This document shows, piece by piece, positions 44,946 through 61,535 of a DNA stretch of 64,000 nucleotides; position 1 is the first letter of the stretch, and each line of letters begins with the position of its first letter. This stretch comes from an uncultured Muribaculaceae bacterium. GTDB taxonomy: Bacteria; Bacteroidota; Bacteroidia; Bacteroidales; Muribaculaceae. The position numbers and the translations under genes are program-made. Under the pieces are notes generated by a model. It had not been told where the DNA came from. It did no database searches and saw nothing but the letters and a program-made list of their open reading frames with translations. The stretch lies in NCBI GenBank assembly GCA_910578075.1, contig CAJTPK010000004.1, positions 76,583-140,582 on the forward strand, in the 5' to 3' direction.

Positions 44946-46598
44946 ATGAAACTATATAAGAAGATTCTTTTAATCTGCATGGTAACTGCAATCCTGCCCT
45001 CATGCAACGATTTGGATATAGATGAATCACAATACCATACCACTAAATTTCTATTCAGTGACATGTCCCGCGTATCTAAAGTCATCAACAATGTGTATGC
45101 TTGTCTTGCAGATGAGATGACAACTTTAGGCACATTGCGTGAATGTGCCACCGATGACGCAGTATACGCATGGGACAACGATCCGCTGAAGACTTTCTAC
45201 GATGGAAGCTGGTCACCAAGCAATCTCATTGATGACGCATGGCCTGTCTATTACAGCGCAATCCGCAGTGCCAACTATTTCCTGGAAAACTGTCCCGATG
45301 ATTTTCCGGATTCAAAGTGGACCACCAACTACGAACAGGATATGAAGGAACTCAAGTCATACCCTTGGGAGGCAAAAGCGTTGAGGGCATATTTTCATTT
45401 CGAGCTTCTGAGACGATACAAAAACATAGTCATAGCTGAAAGGACATTTGATCCAAATGAGGTTAACAATCTGAAACAATCCTCCTATGAGGAGTCTGTG
45501 GATTGGATTGTCAATGAACTCGACGCTTGTGCAGCAGTACTTCCCGAAACTTGGAAAGGAACTCCGTCTGCCAGATTGGGACGTGTCACCAAAGGATTCT
45601 GCATGGCTTTGAAAACACGTCTTCTTCTCTATGCGGCGAGTCCACTCAACAATCCTGCGAACGATCAATCCAAATGGGCAAGAGCGGCGGCGGCAGCCAA
45701 AGATTTGCTTGATGCCGGGATATACCAGCTGGTTGATGAACAGACGTATAACGATGAAAACGCCAAGGGGCTTATTTTCGGAAGAAGAACCGCCGCAAAT
45801 AATTCATTTGAGTACGCAAATTTCCCTGTAGGCCTGAACGGGAACTCGGGAGTATGCCCCTCTGAGAATCTGGTAGAAGCCTATGACATGAAAGACGGCA
45901 CACCGTTCAATTGGGAGAAGAATCAAAACAGCGTGATGGATGCTCCCAAGCGCGACCCACGTTTCGGCAAGACTATCCTTGCAAATGGGATGTCGTTCAA
46001 AGGAGGGCTCATCGAGAGTTACGAAGGTGGAAATAACGGAGGTCCTCGTGAAGGAGCCTCCCCGACTTCCTACTATCTGAAAAAACTTCTTCAGCTTGAC
46101 ACCAATATCGATTCTTCCTATGGAGCTGTGACAAGTTTCGGACACGTATTTCCATTGTTCCGGTACGCAGAGGTATATCTGAATTATGCTGAGGCACTGT
46201 TCGAGGCAACGGGCGATCCTAATTTCAAAGGTGCCGTAGACGGCATAAACTACACCATGACTCCTCTTATGGCAGTCAATGCTGTCCGCTCACGATCATC
46301 GATGCCAGATCTTCCGTCATCGCTCGATGAAGTGACATTCCGCAACCGCTTGCGCAATGAACGTCGTGTGGAGCTTGCTTTCGAAGGACACCGTTTCTGG
46401 GACATACGGCGTTGGAAAATCGGTGCTGACACACAAAAAGTGTACGGATTAAAACTGCGTCTTGATGATAATGGCGACCTCAGTATGGAGAAATATATAG
46501 TCAAAGACCGCGTATGGGGAGATATGATGAACTACTACCCTATCTCAAACGGCGAAAGACTCAAGAACAAGAATCTGATTCAAAATACGGACTGGTGA
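44946..46598 (+). CDS. SusD/RagB surface glycan-binding lipoprotein 2
   Basis: 550 residues from ATG 44946, 13 bp after the SusC 2 stop; a longer frame from 44904 would overlap SusC and lacks a signal. Lipobox VTAILPSC (Cys20) then NDLDIDES. SusD helices: AIRSANYFLENCPD, EAKALRAYFHFELLRRYKN, GFCMALKTRLLLYAASPLNN; C-terminal FPLFRYAEVYLNYAEALFEA, AVNAVRSRSSMP and RNRLRNERRVELAFEGHRFWDIRRWKIG. Clear RagB/SusD member, partner of SusC 2. Confidence 0.95.
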   Translation: MKLYKKILLICMVTAILPSCNDLDIDESQYHTTKFLFSDMSRVSKVINNVYACLADEMTTLGTLRECATDDAVYAWDNDPLKTFYDGSWSPSNLIDDAWPVYYSAIRSANYFLENCPDDFPDSKWTTNYEQDMKELKSYPWEAKALRAYFHFELLRRYKNIVIAERTFDPNEVNNLKQSSYEESVDWIVNELDACAAVLPETWKGTPSARLGRVTKGFCMALKTRLLLYAASPLNNPANDQSKWARAAAAAKDLLDAGIYQLVDEQTYNDENAKGLIFGRRTAANNSFEYANFPVGLNGNSGVCPSENLVEAYDMKDGTPFNWEKNQNSVMDAPKRDPRFGKTILANGMSFKGGLIESYEGGNNGGPREGASPTSYYLKKLLQLDTNIDSSYGAVTSFGHVFPLFRYAEVYLNYAEALFEATGDPNFKGAVDGINYTMTPLMAVNAVRSRSSMPDLPSSLDEVTFRNRLRNERRVELAFEGHRFWDIRRWKIGADTQKVYGLKLRLDDNGDLSMEKYIVKDRVWGDMMNYYPISNGERLKNKNLIQNTDW

Positions 46599-46622
46599 CC
46601 ATAATATCAATTACAGTGATTA

Positions 46623-48839
46623 ATGATTAAGAATAAAAATATGACAGTTAAAATGATGACTTTAGGTTTGATGTCATGCATGATGTTGACTCTTGGCTCA
46701 TGCGCGCAAGACGACATAGATCCGGTGCATGTCGACATGGAATATGCAAACAGTGATGCGGAAGTCGCATCCTGGCCGCATGCTCTCTACACATTCGACA
46801 AAAAAGGGTGCACCTCATTCCAGACATCTGCCGATCAAGCGGGAGTGCGAAATATCGAAGTTACCGGAGACTATAAGACAGTTGTAGCTTATGAGTCAGA
46901 CCACAACCTTGATTTCACCACATCTTCTGCAGGATACTCAACCGCAGGATGCTATGTGGCGGTAAAAGATATGTCGCAGGATATACCACAGATATACGCC
47001 GGTAAATCACTAATCGGGGAATCAAATGTAATCCTCGAGCCGGTGACAGCTTTGCTGTCGGTAAACATTCTTAACGGTGAAGACATAGAATCGCTGACTA
47101 TCCGCATCCCCAACATGACCGATGCGTTCTACCCTGCATCTATAAAGACAGAATGCGTTGAATCGGTGCGCGATAAAGTGATAGTGATGTCCAAAGGATG
47201 CAAATCCGGGTCATATGCCCTGCTCCCTATCTTGGGTAAAGGGAGCTGGGGATTGTATTATTCGATCGCATACTCCGATGGCGGCATCTGCGAGGGCAGT
47301 CTCCTTATCTCGGAATTTATACGGAGCGGAGATACATTGGGTTTGAGTCTTGACCTCGCACGCTCAGTGTTGACTTACGAATCGAGACATTACGGCAGCT
47401 CTGAAAATATAGCATTCTCCCAGACAATCACAAAAACGACGGAAGAGGGCACGGAATTCATAAATGCGAATCCGTATTATAATGTGTATGTGGAGGAAAA
47501 CGGATTGTGGCATCCGTTGAATGTACACAATGCGCTGTGTTCTGACAAAGTATACCATGACCAGATCTGGAATGACTGGTCCAATTCCAAGAAATTGCGC
47601 GACACCATGTGTTTCGCCCGTATCATCAACAGTTTCCGGAAATCGGTTAAAGTCCGTGTTGAAAAGCGGGGGAAAGGGTTCAGCAGTGTGGAGGTACGCC
47701 CTTCTTCATATAAGATTGCAGTGGATAAGATTTCCGACAATATAGTGGAATTCACACTGCCTGATGACAAATCCCGTAAAGTCTCGGTTGAATTCGACGG
47801 AGACCGACAGCACAATCTCTTCCTGTTCGGAGGAAATCCTGATAGCGATAAACCTTCAGGCGGAAATGTAATCTATTACGGACCGGGAGAACACACGGAA
47901 GAAAAACTTGTGTTGACCGACAACCAGATACTTTATGTGGAAGAGGGTGCAGTGCTCTATACCTGCGTAGAAGTCAACGGCGATAATGTAACGATAGCTG
48001 GAAACGGCATAATATCCGGAGAGAAGCTTGAACACAAAGGGAATGTTTACGCTGAAGGTCCGAAACTTATATCGGTAAAGAATGATTCAAAAATAATCAA
48101 AAATTTTACAATAAAGGATATAACGCTCATAGATTCACCCAACTGGACATTGTCGCTTTCCGGCACTAAGGGCGCTCTGATTGACAACGTCAATATCATC
48201 AGCTGGATATTGAATGGCGACGGGATTGACCTGACAAGTTGTCAAAATACGATTGTAATGAATTGCTTTATACGCACCTACGATGACTGTTTATCATTAA
48301 AGGTCACTCCCTTCCATGGAGGATTCACGGGCAATACGGAGAATGTGAATATCGAAAATTGCATCTTATGGTGCGATCTCGCACGATGTGTCATGGTTGG
48401 TCCTGAAGCCGGCGACCAGGAGCAATTGAAATATTCAATCAAAAACTGCGGCATCAGAAACTCCATCTTACTTGAATCACGAGGCACCGGGTTGGCAATC
48501 GGACAGGAACCTTTGGTATCAAATGGAACCGCCATGCCTATCGAAGGTATCACATTCAACAACATAACGGCGGACAACATAAATATAGGCAGCGACAGCT
48601 ACCCCATATATCTGTTCCAGTCTTCGTCAAATAAAGAAGGTTGCCTGATGAACGACATAACATTCCAGGACATCCATTTTGATGACAAATTCGGATTTAC
48701 CAATAAGGTGACTATCAATTCAGAAAATGCCGCTCATTCAATTACCGATCTCAGATTCATTAACGTGACCCACAATTGCGATATATTCAACAGATATAAT
48801 GTCGTTAAAACCGGAAATGGTAACATACAGATAAAATAA
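46623..48839 (+). CDS. Lipoprotein with fimbrillin-like N-terminus fused to a GH28/GH49-type beta-helix hydrolase
   Basis: 738 residues; lipobox MMLTLGSC (Cys27). Three parts: an N-terminal beta domain (about 30-250) resembling fimbrillin/Mfa-like folds ([40 protein letters not shown]); a beta-sandwich (about 265-405, [15 protein letters not shown]); and a right-handed parallel beta-helix (about 410-738) with [41 protein letters not shown] and [10 protein letters not shown]. The DxD and DDC pairs match catalytic acids of GH28 polygalacturonases and GH49 dextranases; the following [16 protein letters not shown] lacks the GHG of GH28. A surface endo-acting enzyme is inferred. The fimbrillin-like front end is unusual. 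ATG 46641 is an alternative start. Confidence 0.7.
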   Translation: MIKNKNMTVKMMTLGLMSCMMLTLGSCAQDDIDPVHVDMEYANSDAEVASWPHALYTFDKKGCTSFQTSADQAGVRNIEVTGDYKTVVAYESDHNLDFTTSSAGYSTAGCYVAVKDMSQDIPQIYAGKSLIGESNVILEPVTALLSVNILNGEDIESLTIRIPNMTDAFYPASIKTECVESVRDKVIVMSKGCKSGSYALLPILGKGSWGLYYSIAYSDGGICEGSLLISEFIRSGDTLGLSLDLARSVLTYESRHYGSSENIAFSQTITKTTEEGTEFINANPYYNVYVEENGLWHPLNVHNALCSDKVYHDQIWNDWSNSKKLRDTMCFARIINSFRKSVKVRVEKRGKGFSSVEVRPSSYKIAVDKISDNIVEFTLPDDKSRKVSVEFDGDRQHNLFLFGGNPDSDKPSGGNVIYYGPGEHTEEKLVLTDNQILYVEEGAVLYTCVEVNGDNVTIAGNGIISGEKLEHKGNVYAEGPKLISVKNDSKIIKNFTIKDITLIDSPNWTLSLSGTKGALIDNVNIISWILNGDGIDLTSCQNTIVMNCFIRTYDDCLSLKVTPFHGGFTGNTENVNIENCILWCDLARCVMVGPEAGDQEQLKYSIKNCGIRNSILLESRGTGLAIGQEPLVSNGTAMPIEGITFNNITADNINIGSDSYPIYLFQSSSNKEGCLMNDITFQDIHFDDKFGFTNKVTINSENAAHSITDLRFINVTHNCDIFNRYNVVKTGNGNIQIK

Positions 48840-48846
48840 TCCTATC

Positions 48847-51165
48847 ATGAACAAGTTATTTCAATTCCTAATATATGCTTCCACAGGAGTCTGCGCATTG
48901 GCGCAGACTCCCTCACCGGCAATTCCCGCCGATCCTCAAATCGAGGCTGACATAAAGGTTCTTCTCGGAAAAATGACACTGGATGAGAAAATAGGCCAGA
49001 TGACAGAACTTACCTTGGAGACTTTTGTGCAGAAAGGCGCTGACGGGAAATTCCAAATAAAGGAAAGCCTCGACACCGTGCTGAAGACATACAAGGTCGG
49101 TTCGATACTCAATTCCCCACAATACGCTGTAACACCGAAAGAATGGGAAAATATTATTGGCACGATTCAGGAGAAATCAATGAAATACATTGGGATTCCA
49201 TGCATCTATGGTCTTGACCAGAACCACGGCACAACCTACACACGCGGCGGAATCCTTTTCCCTCAGAATATCAACGTTGCCGCCACATTCAATACAGACC
49301 TTGCCCGCAAGGCTGCTGAAATCACAGCCTATGAGACACGTGCCGGAAATTGTCCCTGGACCTATTCACCTACTCTCGATATGGGCAGGGATCCTCGCTG
49401 GAGCCGTCAATGGGAAAACTTCGGTGAAGATCCTTTGGTCAATGCCCTGATGGGAGAGGCTCAGGTGAAAGGATTCCAAGGTGATGATCCCAATCATATA
49501 GGTGTCAACAATATCGCGGCATGCGTCAAGCACTACCTTGGTTACAGCGCGCCTTTTTCGGGCAAAGACAGAACTCCGGCGTATATTTCTCCACAGGATC
49601 TCCGCGAAAAATATTTCGCGCCTTATCTCGCCGCAATACGAGCCGGAGCTTTGTCGGTCATGGTAAATTCCTCCTCCATCAACGGTTTGCCGGTTCATGC
49701 CAATGCTGAGCTTCTCACCAAATGGCTCAAAGATGATCTGAACTGGGATGGAATGATCGTGACAGACTGGGCTGATATAAACAACCTGTATATGCGTGAG
49801 AAAGTAGCCAAAGACAAGAAAGAGGCAATCGCACTGGCAATAAACGCCGGTATCGACATGTCGATGGATCCCTATGACACCTCATTCTGCACCATACTCA
49901 AGGAACTCGTTGAAGAGGGAACCGTTCCGATGTCGCGTATCGATGACGCTGTGGCCCGGGTGCTCCGCCTCAAATACAGATTGGGACTTTTCAATACTCC
50001 CAACACATATGTGAAGGATTATCCTGAGTTTGACAGCAAACAACATCGCCGGATGGCTTTGACTGCCGCTGAAGAAAGCATTGTTCTCCTAAAGAACGCA
50101 GATAATATTCTTCCTCTCAAGAAGGGTGTCAGAATACTCGTAACAGGACCAAACGGCAATTCCATGCGTTCACTAAACGGAGGATGGTCATACTCATGGC
50201 AAGGAAACCTTGCGGACGAGATGGCAGAAGAGTTCAATACCATCTATGAGGCATTACAGAAAAAATTTGGAAAAAAGAGCGTGACTTTTGTTCCGGGCGT
50301 GGCCTACAACGAGACGGGTGAATATTGGGAAGAAAATGAACCGGATATACAAAGTGCTGTCAAAGCGGCGGCAGATGCCGATGTGATTGTGGCTTGCGTA
50401 GGAGAAAATTCCTATTGCGAGACACCCGGCAACCTCACAGATCTCACACTATCCCGCAACCAACTTGATCTGGTCAAGGCTATGGCCACCACAAGGAAAC
50501 CGGTGATTCTCGTGCTCAATGAAGGACGCCCGCGTCTGATAACAGAAATAGAGCCACTTGCCAAAGGAGTGATAGATATCATGTTGCCGGGTAATTTCGG
50601 AGGTGATGCACTTGCCAATCTAATGGCCGGCGACACCAATTTTTCCGGGAAACTCCCTATCACATATCCCAAGGAGATCAATTCGCTCATTACCTATGAC
50701 TATAAAGTGTCAGAGCAGGTAGGCACCATGGAAGGAGCATATGACTATAATGCACAGGTGGCATGGCTTTATCCGTTCGGCCATGGACTAAGCTACACCT
50801 CTTACGATTATTCCAATCTGCGGGTAGACAATAAGTCTTTCGGACCAGAGGACATCATAACTGTGGAAGTTGACGTGACCAACAGCGGCAAAATGAAAGG
50901 TAAAGAGACTGTCATGCTCTTTTCTTCGGATCTTGTGGCATCACAGGTGCCAGACAATAGACGTCTGCGTGCATTTGAAAAAATTGAATTGAATCCAGGC
51001 GAAATGAAGACCGTGAGATTCCTGCTGCCGGCATCAGATCTGGCGTTTGCCGACTATCATGGCAATTGGTTACTTGAAGCCGGAGATTTCAACCTTACGG
51101 TAGGTGACAAGACTATCCTTGTGACATGTTCCGAAACCAAGAGGTATCCCACTCCGAACAAGTGA
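48847..51165 (+). CDS. GH3 exo-acting beta-glycosidase (beta-glucosidase-like)
   Basis: 772 residues, signal peptide without lipobox ([12 protein letters not shown]), so periplasmic. GH3 N-terminal barrel (about 30-375): [60 protein letters not shown] and nucleophile Asp307 in [11 protein letters not shown]3 C-terminal domain (about 410-640) with acid/base candidate Glu525 in [10 protein letters not shown], placed as in plant exo-beta-glucanases. Fibronectin III-like domain at the end. The DQNHGTTY pocket is seen in Bacteroides enzymes acting on beta-glucans. Removes terminal beta-linked glucose or a similar sugar in the periplasm. Confidence 0.93.
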   Translation: MNKLFQFLIYASTGVCALAQTPSPAIPADPQIEADIKVLLGKMTLDEKIGQMTELTLETFVQKGADGKFQIKESLDTVLKTYKVGSILNSPQYAVTPKEWENIIGTIQEKSMKYIGIPCIYGLDQNHGTTYTRGGILFPQNINVAATFNTDLARKAAEITAYETRAGNCPWTYSPTLDMGRDPRWSRQWENFGEDPLVNALMGEAQVKGFQGDDPNHIGVNNIAACVKHYLGYSAPFSGKDRTPAYISPQDLREKYFAPYLAAIRAGALSVMVNSSSINGLPVHANAELLTKWLKDDLNWDGMIVTDWADINNLYMREKVAKDKKEAIALAINAGIDMSMDPYDTSFCTILKELVEEGTVPMSRIDDAVARVLRLKYRLGLFNTPNTYVKDYPEFDSKQHRRMALTAAEESIVLLKNADNILPLKKGVRILVTGPNGNSMRSLNGGWSYSWQGNLADEMAEEFNTIYEALQKKFGKKSVTFVPGVAYNETGEYWEENEPDIQSAVKAAADADVIVACVGENSYCETPGNLTDLTLSRNQLDLVKAMATTRKPVILVLNEGRPRLITEIEPLAKGVIDIMLPGNFGGDALANLMAGDTNFSGKLPITYPKEINSLITYDYKVSEQVGTMEGAYDYNAQVAWLYPFGHGLSYTSYDYSNLRVDNKSFGPEDIITVEVDVTNSGKMKGKETVMLFSSDLVASQVPDNRRLRAFEKIELNPGEMKTVRFLLPASDLAFADYHGNWLLEAGDFNLTVGDKTILVTCSETKRYPTPNK

Positions 51166-51194
51166 CTCAGCGCATGCCCTAAAAACAGATGTGA

Positions 51195-54398
<3,204 letters not shown>

Positions 54399-54428
54399 AT
54401 ATAATCCAATTATTAATTTAAATATTAA

Positions 54429-56576
<2,148 letters not shown>

Positions 56577-56605
56577 AGATTAAGGTAAATAGATTAACCC
56601 ATAGA

Positions 56606-56637
56606 AAGGAGTTCCTGAGACAGAGAACTCCTTTTTT
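56606..56637. terminator. Bidirectional terminator closing the PUL
   Basis: AAGGAGTTC (56606-56614) pairs with GAACTCCTT (56625-56633), T tract TTTTTT after it on the plus strand and an A/T-rich side on the minus. It lies between the converging GH97 and radical SAM genes. Confidence 0.82.
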
Positions 56638-56645
56638 AATATGTA

Positions 56646-57431
56646 TCAATAATCCATCACCTTTATGCCGGCATCGCTGATGCGGGCGGCTATGCGGTCG
56701 AGCTCCTCTTTCTCCACTTTTACAAGTTTCTCCTCCGGTGTGGTGCGGTCAAGACTATATAGCATCACTTCCTTTGGAGAGATTCTCTTATAAGCGTCAA
56801 TCAACGCCTCTATCTCTTCGGGCGTGGTATTGTCTACTTTCTCACCTCCGTGCTCACCTCTGAGGATCATGGTCTGGATGATACCGGTTCCGGCAAACTG
56901 ACTCAAAGCCTCAATAACCCGCTCTACTGTAAATTCCTTCGATGCCGGACGATCTATGAGTCTCATCGTCTTGTCCACAGCGGAGTCAAGTTTCAAAATA
57001 TTGTTATCAACCTTTTTCAATGCCTCGGCAACCTGAGGATCAAAGATACGTGTTGAGTTGGTAAGCACCGATACTTTTGCTTCCGGATAATATTTATCAC
57101 GCAATTCAAGTGTAATATCTATTATCTCCGGAAAATCAGGATGCAACGTCGGCTCCCCGTTACCCGAGAATGTAATCACATCCAGATCTTCCCCGTTTTC
57201 TTTCATTGAAGCAAGCTTACTCTCAAGATCCGTCCTTACTTTCGCAGTGGATGGAAGTCCTGATGTGCCCTTCCCTTGCGAATTGAAGCCCGCCTCACAA
57301 TATAAACAATCGAAAGAGCATACCTTACCATCATCAGGCATTAGATTGATACCCAATGACACTCCGAGCCTACGGCTTCTTATCGGGCCGAATATAGTTG
57401 AATGGAATAATACTGTCTGATCTTTTCCCAT
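56646..57431 (-). CDS. Radical SAM protein (COG0731, MoaA/TYW1-like group)
   Basis: 261 residues from ATG 57431; a TTG further up falls in the leader repeat and is rejected. The 4Fe-4S motif is C38-SFD-C42-LY-C45 (CxxxCxxC). Other motifs: HSTIFGPIRSRRLGVSLGINL, FSGNGEPTLHPDFPEII (GGE-type SAM motif), VLTNSTRIF, LKLDSAVDKTMRLIDRP. The STIFGPIxSRRLGxSLG start is diagnostic of the COG0731 group of radical SAM proteins, broadly conserved but not biochemically assigned in Bacteroidetes. Lies 35 bp after mutS on the same strand. Confidence 0.88.
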   Translation of the reverse strand: MGKDQTVLFHSTIFGPIRSRRLGVSLGINLMPDDGKVCSFDCLYCEAGFNSQGKGTSGLPSTAKVRTDLESKLASMKENGEDLDVITFSGNGEPTLHPDFPEIIDITLELRDKYYPEAKVSVLTNSTRIFDPQVAEALKKVDNNILKLDSAVDKTMRLIDRPASKEFTVERVIEALSQFAGTGIIQTMILRGEHGGEKVDNTTPEEIEALIDAYKRISPKEVMLYSLDRTTPEEKLVKVEKEELDRIAARISDAGIKVMDY

Positions 57432-57440
57432 TATGATCCT

Positions 57441-57460
57441 GTTTTTAAACAACTTCTTAT
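57441..57460 (-). promoter_or_regulatory. Leader motif TAAGAAGTTGTTTAAAAA, copy 2
   Basis: In gene direction ATAAGAAGTTGTTTAAAAAC, 9 bp before the radical SAM start; the 18-nt core is identical to the one before the TlpA-like gene at 4911. Confidence 0.55.
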
Positions 57461-57466
57461 TGTTTG

Positions 57467-60103
57467 TTATTGTTTGCCGGTCAGCAGTGCCTGCAGATCG
57501 TGTAATGTCTGCAATGCCTGCAGAGGGGTGAGATTGTCGATGCTTATGCCAAGCAGCCTGTCGCGTATCTGACTGAGCAACGGGTCATCAAGCTGGAAGA
57601 ACGACAGCTGGTAGCCGTCTCTGGCCTTGCCGATATCTTTCATACCCCCTTTACCCTTGATTTTTTCCTTTCCGGATGACTCTTCAGATTTTGAACCGTC
57701 TTCAAGACGGGCAAGCACCTGGTCGGCGCGCTTCACAATCGAGGGGGGCATACCGGCAAGCTTCGCCACATGTATACCGAAACTATGTGCGGAACCACCT
57801 CGCTCAAGCTTTCGCATGAACACCACTTTACCATTTATCTCTTTAACTGAAACGTTATAGTTGACTATTCTGTTGAAAGTCTTCTCCATTTCATTAAGTT
57901 CGTGATAATGTGTGGCAAATAATGTCTTGGGCCTGCAATGCCCGTTTTCGTGTATATGCTCCACGATTGCCCATGCTATGGATATGCCGTCATAGGTGGA
58001 TGTGCCTCTTCCCAACTCATCGAAAAGAATCAGCGACCGCTTGCTCATATTGTTAAGAATCGCAGCTGCCTCATTCATCTCGACCATGAATGTGGATTCA
58101 CCGGAAGAGATGTTGTCGCTTGCTCCAACACGGGTAAAGATCTTATCAACCAGACCTATATGGGCTGCTTCAGCAGGTACAAAAGAACCCGTCTGCGCCA
58201 TAAGCGCTATCAACGCTGTCTGGCGAAGCAACGCTGACTTACCGCTCATGTTCGGACCCGTGATCATCAATATCTGATGACCGTCAGAATCAAGCTCAAC
58301 ACTATTGCTTATATATGGCTCACCCGGCGGAAGACGTCTTTCTATCACAGGGTGTCGCCCCTCAGTGATTGAAATCTTGAACGAATCGTCTACCACAGGA
58401 CGTACATATCTATATTCCTCCGCTGCTTTTGCCATGGAGAAGAGACAATCGACAGTGGCGGCAGCTATGGCATTTTTCTGTATCTTGGGGATAAAAGTCA
58501 TCGCACCCTGAACAAGCTCCGCAAACAACCTGCTTTCGATTGCGGATATCTTATCCTCCGCTCCCATGATTTTCTCCTCATATTCCTTGAGTTCGGGCGT
58601 TATATATCGCTCCGCATTCACAAGAGTCTGCTTTCGTATCCATGTCTCCGGAACCTTGTCTTTATGTGTGTTACGCACTTCTATATAGTATCCGAAAACA
58701 TTGTTGAATGCTATCTTGAGCGACGGTATTCCGGTAATCTCGCTTTCCCTAAGCCGGATCTCTTCCAGGGCTCTCCTGGAATTCGCATGCAGATCCCGCA
58801 ATTCATCAAGTTCGGCATCCACACCGCGGTCGATAGCCGCTCCGCGTCCCAAAAGCGTAGGGGCATCATCCACAAGCACGCGGGCTATTGTCTCCGACAG
58901 CTGCGATGTGTCGCTCATCTGCCCCGCCATCTTACGAAAAACCTCCGAATCTGTTTCCGAAAGAAGAATCCGGAGATTATCGGCGGCACGCAGGGAATCG
59001 CGCAACGATACCATATCACGCGGTCCGATCCTATTTGAGGCAAGTTTCGCCATCAACCGCTCAAGGTCTCCGATTCCCCGGAGCACCTCCTCACTGCGTT
59101 CCCGACAAGCCACATCCCTGAAAAAATACTCCACCGCATCCTGTCGACGGGTTATCTCCTCGATATCCAGAAGAGGGAATGATAGCCACGAGCGAAGCTT
59201 ACGCCCGCCCATCGGTGTCACCGTCTTATCTATTACTTTCAATAACGAAAGTCCCTCCTCCGCCAATGGTGAGAGAAGTTCGAGATTCCGTATGGTGAAT
59301 TTGTCAAGACGCACATATCTGTCTCCGTCTATACGACCGAGAGACGTGATATGGGATATATTGGTATGCTGCGTAAGGTCAAGATAATACAGCAGACTTC
59401 CTGCCGCCACCACAGCCTCCTTCATCCCTTCCACTCCGAAACCCTTCAGGGAGGATGTGCCGAAATGCTTTACTAGCCGCTCTGTCGCTGCGTCAGAAGT
59501 ATATACCCAATCGTCAAGCTCGAACACGCTGCAACGGTGTGAGATGTTTTCCTCGCAGAATTGCCGTGTGCCGTGCATACGCAGCAACTCCTTGGGGGCA
59601 ATGTTTGCAATCAGTTTGTCGATATAATCCTTATCGCCCTGCGCGCATAGAAACTCACCTGTGGAAAGATCCAGGAAAGCCACACCTACCGATGTCTTGT
59701 TCACATGGATTCCGGCAAGAAAGTTATTTTCCCTCGGACGCAACGTATTGTCGTTAAGATTAACGCCGGGAGTGACAAGTTCCGTTATCCCCCTTTTCAC
59801 AAGTTTCTTTGTCAACTTGGGGTCCTCCAGCTGTTCGCATATCGCCACGCGCTTACCTGCCCTGACAAGTTTAGGCAGATAAGAATCAAGGGCATGATGA
59901 GGGAATCCGGCAAGCTCCACATAAGCGGCTTTGCCGTTTGCCCGACGTGTCAGGGTAATACCTAATATCTCGCTTGCCGTTATGGCATCATCAGAAAATG
60001 TCTCGTAAAAGTCTCCCACTCTGAAAAGCAGCACAGCATCGGGATGCTTCTTTTTCATCTCGACATACTGGCTCATGAGCGGAGTCTCTGCAATTTTTCC
60101 CAT
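57467..60103 (-). CDS. mutS: DNA mismatch repair protein MutS
   Basis: 878 residues, full length. Mismatch-binding domain I starts [29 protein letters not shown] (the Phe-x-Glu mismatch motif is GDFYETF); connector, lever and clamp follow; ATPase domain from about 560 with [12 protein letters not shown], Walker A GPNMSGKS (about 615), [15 protein letters not shown], Walker [13 protein letters not shown] and FATHYHEL. A glycine/lysine-rich linker ([11 protein letters not shown]) precedes the beta-clamp/MutL-contact C-terminus. Begins methyl-directed mismatch repair. Confidence 0.97.
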   Translation of the reverse strand: MGKIAETPLMSQYVEMKKKHPDAVLLFRVGDFYETFSDDAITASEILGITLTRRANGKAAYVELAGFPHHALDSYLPKLVRAGKRVAICEQLEDPKLTKKLVKRGITELVTPGVNLNDNTLRPRENNFLAGIHVNKTSVGVAFLDLSTGEFLCAQGDKDYIDKLIANIAPKELLRMHGTRQFCEENISHRCSVFELDDWVYTSDAATERLVKHFGTSSLKGFGVEGMKEAVVAAGSLLYYLDLTQHTNISHITSLGRIDGDRYVRLDKFTIRNLELLSPLAEEGLSLLKVIDKTVTPMGGRKLRSWLSFPLLDIEEITRRQDAVEYFFRDVACRERSEEVLRGIGDLERLMAKLASNRIGPRDMVSLRDSLRAADNLRILLSETDSEVFRKMAGQMSDTSQLSETIARVLVDDAPTLLGRGAAIDRGVDAELDELRDLHANSRRALEEIRLRESEITGIPSLKIAFNNVFGYYIEVRNTHKDKVPETWIRKQTLVNAERYITPELKEYEEKIMGAEDKISAIESRLFAELVQGAMTFIPKIQKNAIAAATVDCLFSMAKAAEEYRYVRPVVDDSFKISITEGRHPVIERRLPPGEPYISNSVELDSDGHQILMITGPNMSGKSALLRQTALIALMAQTGSFVPAEAAHIGLVDKIFTRVGASDNISSGESTFMVEMNEAAAILNNMSKRSLILFDELGRGTSTYDGISIAWAIVEHIHENGHCRPKTLFATHYHELNEMEKTFNRIVNYNVSVKEINGKVVFMRKLERGGSAHSFGIHVAKLAGMPPSIVKRADQVLARLEDGSKSEESSGKEKIKGKGGMKDIGKARDGYQLSFFQLDDPLLSQIRDRLLGISIDNLTPLQALQTLHDLQALLTGKQ

Positions 60104-60111
60104 TTTTATCA

Positions 60112-60172
60112 GTTTGGAGTTAGGGGTTAGGAGTTAGTAGTTTGGGTTAGGGGTTGATAGTTTGGGTTAGGA
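60112..60172. repeat. Degenerate tandem GTTAGGR array between mutS and mgtE
   Basis: About eight copies of a ~7-nt unit (AGTTAGG, GGTTAGG, AGTTTGG). The mgtE stop codon lies inside it (60167-60169). Same family as the arrays at 61536 and 62061. Confidence 0.75.
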
Positions 60173-61528
60173 GAAAATTCTCATCATCCACATGGCTGTC
60201 ATCACATATATCAGGAGGCCAACTACATCGTTGGTAATCTGGATAAAAGGACCGGTGGCGAGCGCCGGATTGATTTTCAATTTCTCAAGAGTCAGCGGCA
60301 CAAGCGCACCGAACACAGTTGAGAAAATAACAATCATGAAGAGTGATACTGTCACCGTTAATGTCAGCGCGTAATCACCGGGCTGAGAGAATATCGTATA
60401 TATACACACCGCTCCGGAAATAACAACCGCAGTAAACAATGATATCCGCAACTCTTTCCACATCTGCTGCCAGAACTCCTTAAGTTCCAGACGACCGTTG
60501 GCAAGACCCTGCACAACTATAGCCGACGCCTGCACACCCACATTACCACCGGTGCCACCAATCAGGGGTATGAAATAAGCGAGGGCTGTCAAAGCCGCGA
60601 GCTGAGCCTCGAATCCGGATAGGATCAGAGAACTCAATATACCACCGGCAATACCAATCAGCAACCACGGCAGACGCGCTTTGGTCTGAGCCATTACCGA
60701 GTCATCCGCATCAATATCCGAGGAGATACCGGAAGCGAGCTGGAAGTCGCGCTCGCTTTGCTCACGCACCTCATCCATCACGTCGTCGACGGTGATCTGT
60801 CCTACAAGTCTGCCGATACTGTCCACAACCGGCATGGCCACAAGGTCATATTTCTCAAAGTCTATCGCCACATCCTCGATAGGCATATCCGCCTTTACAG
60901 ACACCGGCTCCGTCTCCATCACATGCTTGATCTTTGAGACAGAGGGATGGGTTATCATCTTCTTAAGGGGAAGCACACCTTTGAGCCTGTCATCGTCATC
61001 AACTACGTATACATTATAAATGTCATCGAGGTCTTCCGCCTGATGTCTCATCTCCTTAAGGCAGTCGGGCATCGACAGATTTTCGTTTACCTTGATGAGC
61101 TCCGTGCCCATCATACCGCCCGCTGTATCCTCGTCATATTGCAGAAGGTCGACAATGTCTCCCGCCTGCTCCATATCCTCTATATTCTGGATAACCTCCT
61201 CGCGTTCCTCCTCATCCAGCTCCTGGATAAGGTCTACAGCGTCATCGGTGTCAAGCAGATCAATGAAATGGCCGATCTGCTCCGGATCCATACCTTCAAG
61301 GAGTTTCTTACGATCCTCCTCGTCAAGCTCCATGAGCACATCAGCTTTCTTCTCCTTATCGTCTATCAGATTGAAAGCCCATTCAGCCTCTTTCAGACTA
61401 AGACTCTGGAAAAGCTCCGCGATATCGGCGGGATGAAGCTCGGAAAACGCCCTGCGCGTCCCCACCTCATCTCCATTCTCAATCATCTCTTCGATGATTT
61501 CTATATCTTTTTCAGTTAAATCTTTCAC
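60167..61528 (-). CDS. mgtE: Magnesium transporter MgtE
   Basis: 453 residues from a GTG start. MgtE_N superhelical domain (about 20-125; LHPADIAELFQSL, LLEGMDPEQIGHFIDLL), two CBS domains (about 130-250) and five membrane helices (about 280-450) with the ion-path motif IPLIGGTGGNVGVQAS and TGPFIQITNDVVGLLIY. Homodimeric channel gated by intracellular Mg2+ at the N/CBS interface; many acidic residues support this. The 3' end runs into a GTTAGGR array, and the 5' side adjoins the S23 cassette. Confidence 0.95.
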   Translation of the reverse strand: MKDLTEKDIEIIEEMIENGDEVGTRRAFSELHPADIAELFQSLSLKEAEWAFNLIDDKEKKADVLMELDEEDRKKLLEGMDPEQIGHFIDLLDTDDAVDLIQELDEEEREEVIQNIEDMEQAGDIVDLLQYDEDTAGGMMGTELIKVNENLSMPDCLKEMRHQAEDLDDIYNVYVVDDDDRLKGVLPLKKMITHPSVSKIKHVMETEPVSVKADMPIEDVAIDFEKYDLVAMPVVDSIGRLVGQITVDDVMDEVREQSERDFQLASGISSDIDADDSVMAQTKARLPWLLIGIAGGILSSLILSGFEAQLAALTALAYFIPLIGGTGGNVGVQASAIVVQGLANGRLELKEFWQQMWKELRISLFTAVVISGAVCIYTIFSQPGDYALTLTVTVSLFMIVIFSTVFGALVPLTLEKLKINPALATGPFIQITNDVVGLLIYVMTAMWMMRIFS

Positions 61529-61535
61529 TTTATTC

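Noticed and set aside
58701..59387. Plus-strand open frame of ~228 codons opposite mutS
   Set aside because: It lies entirely antisense to conserved MutS sequence and has a Ser/Arg-rich composition typical of shadow frames.
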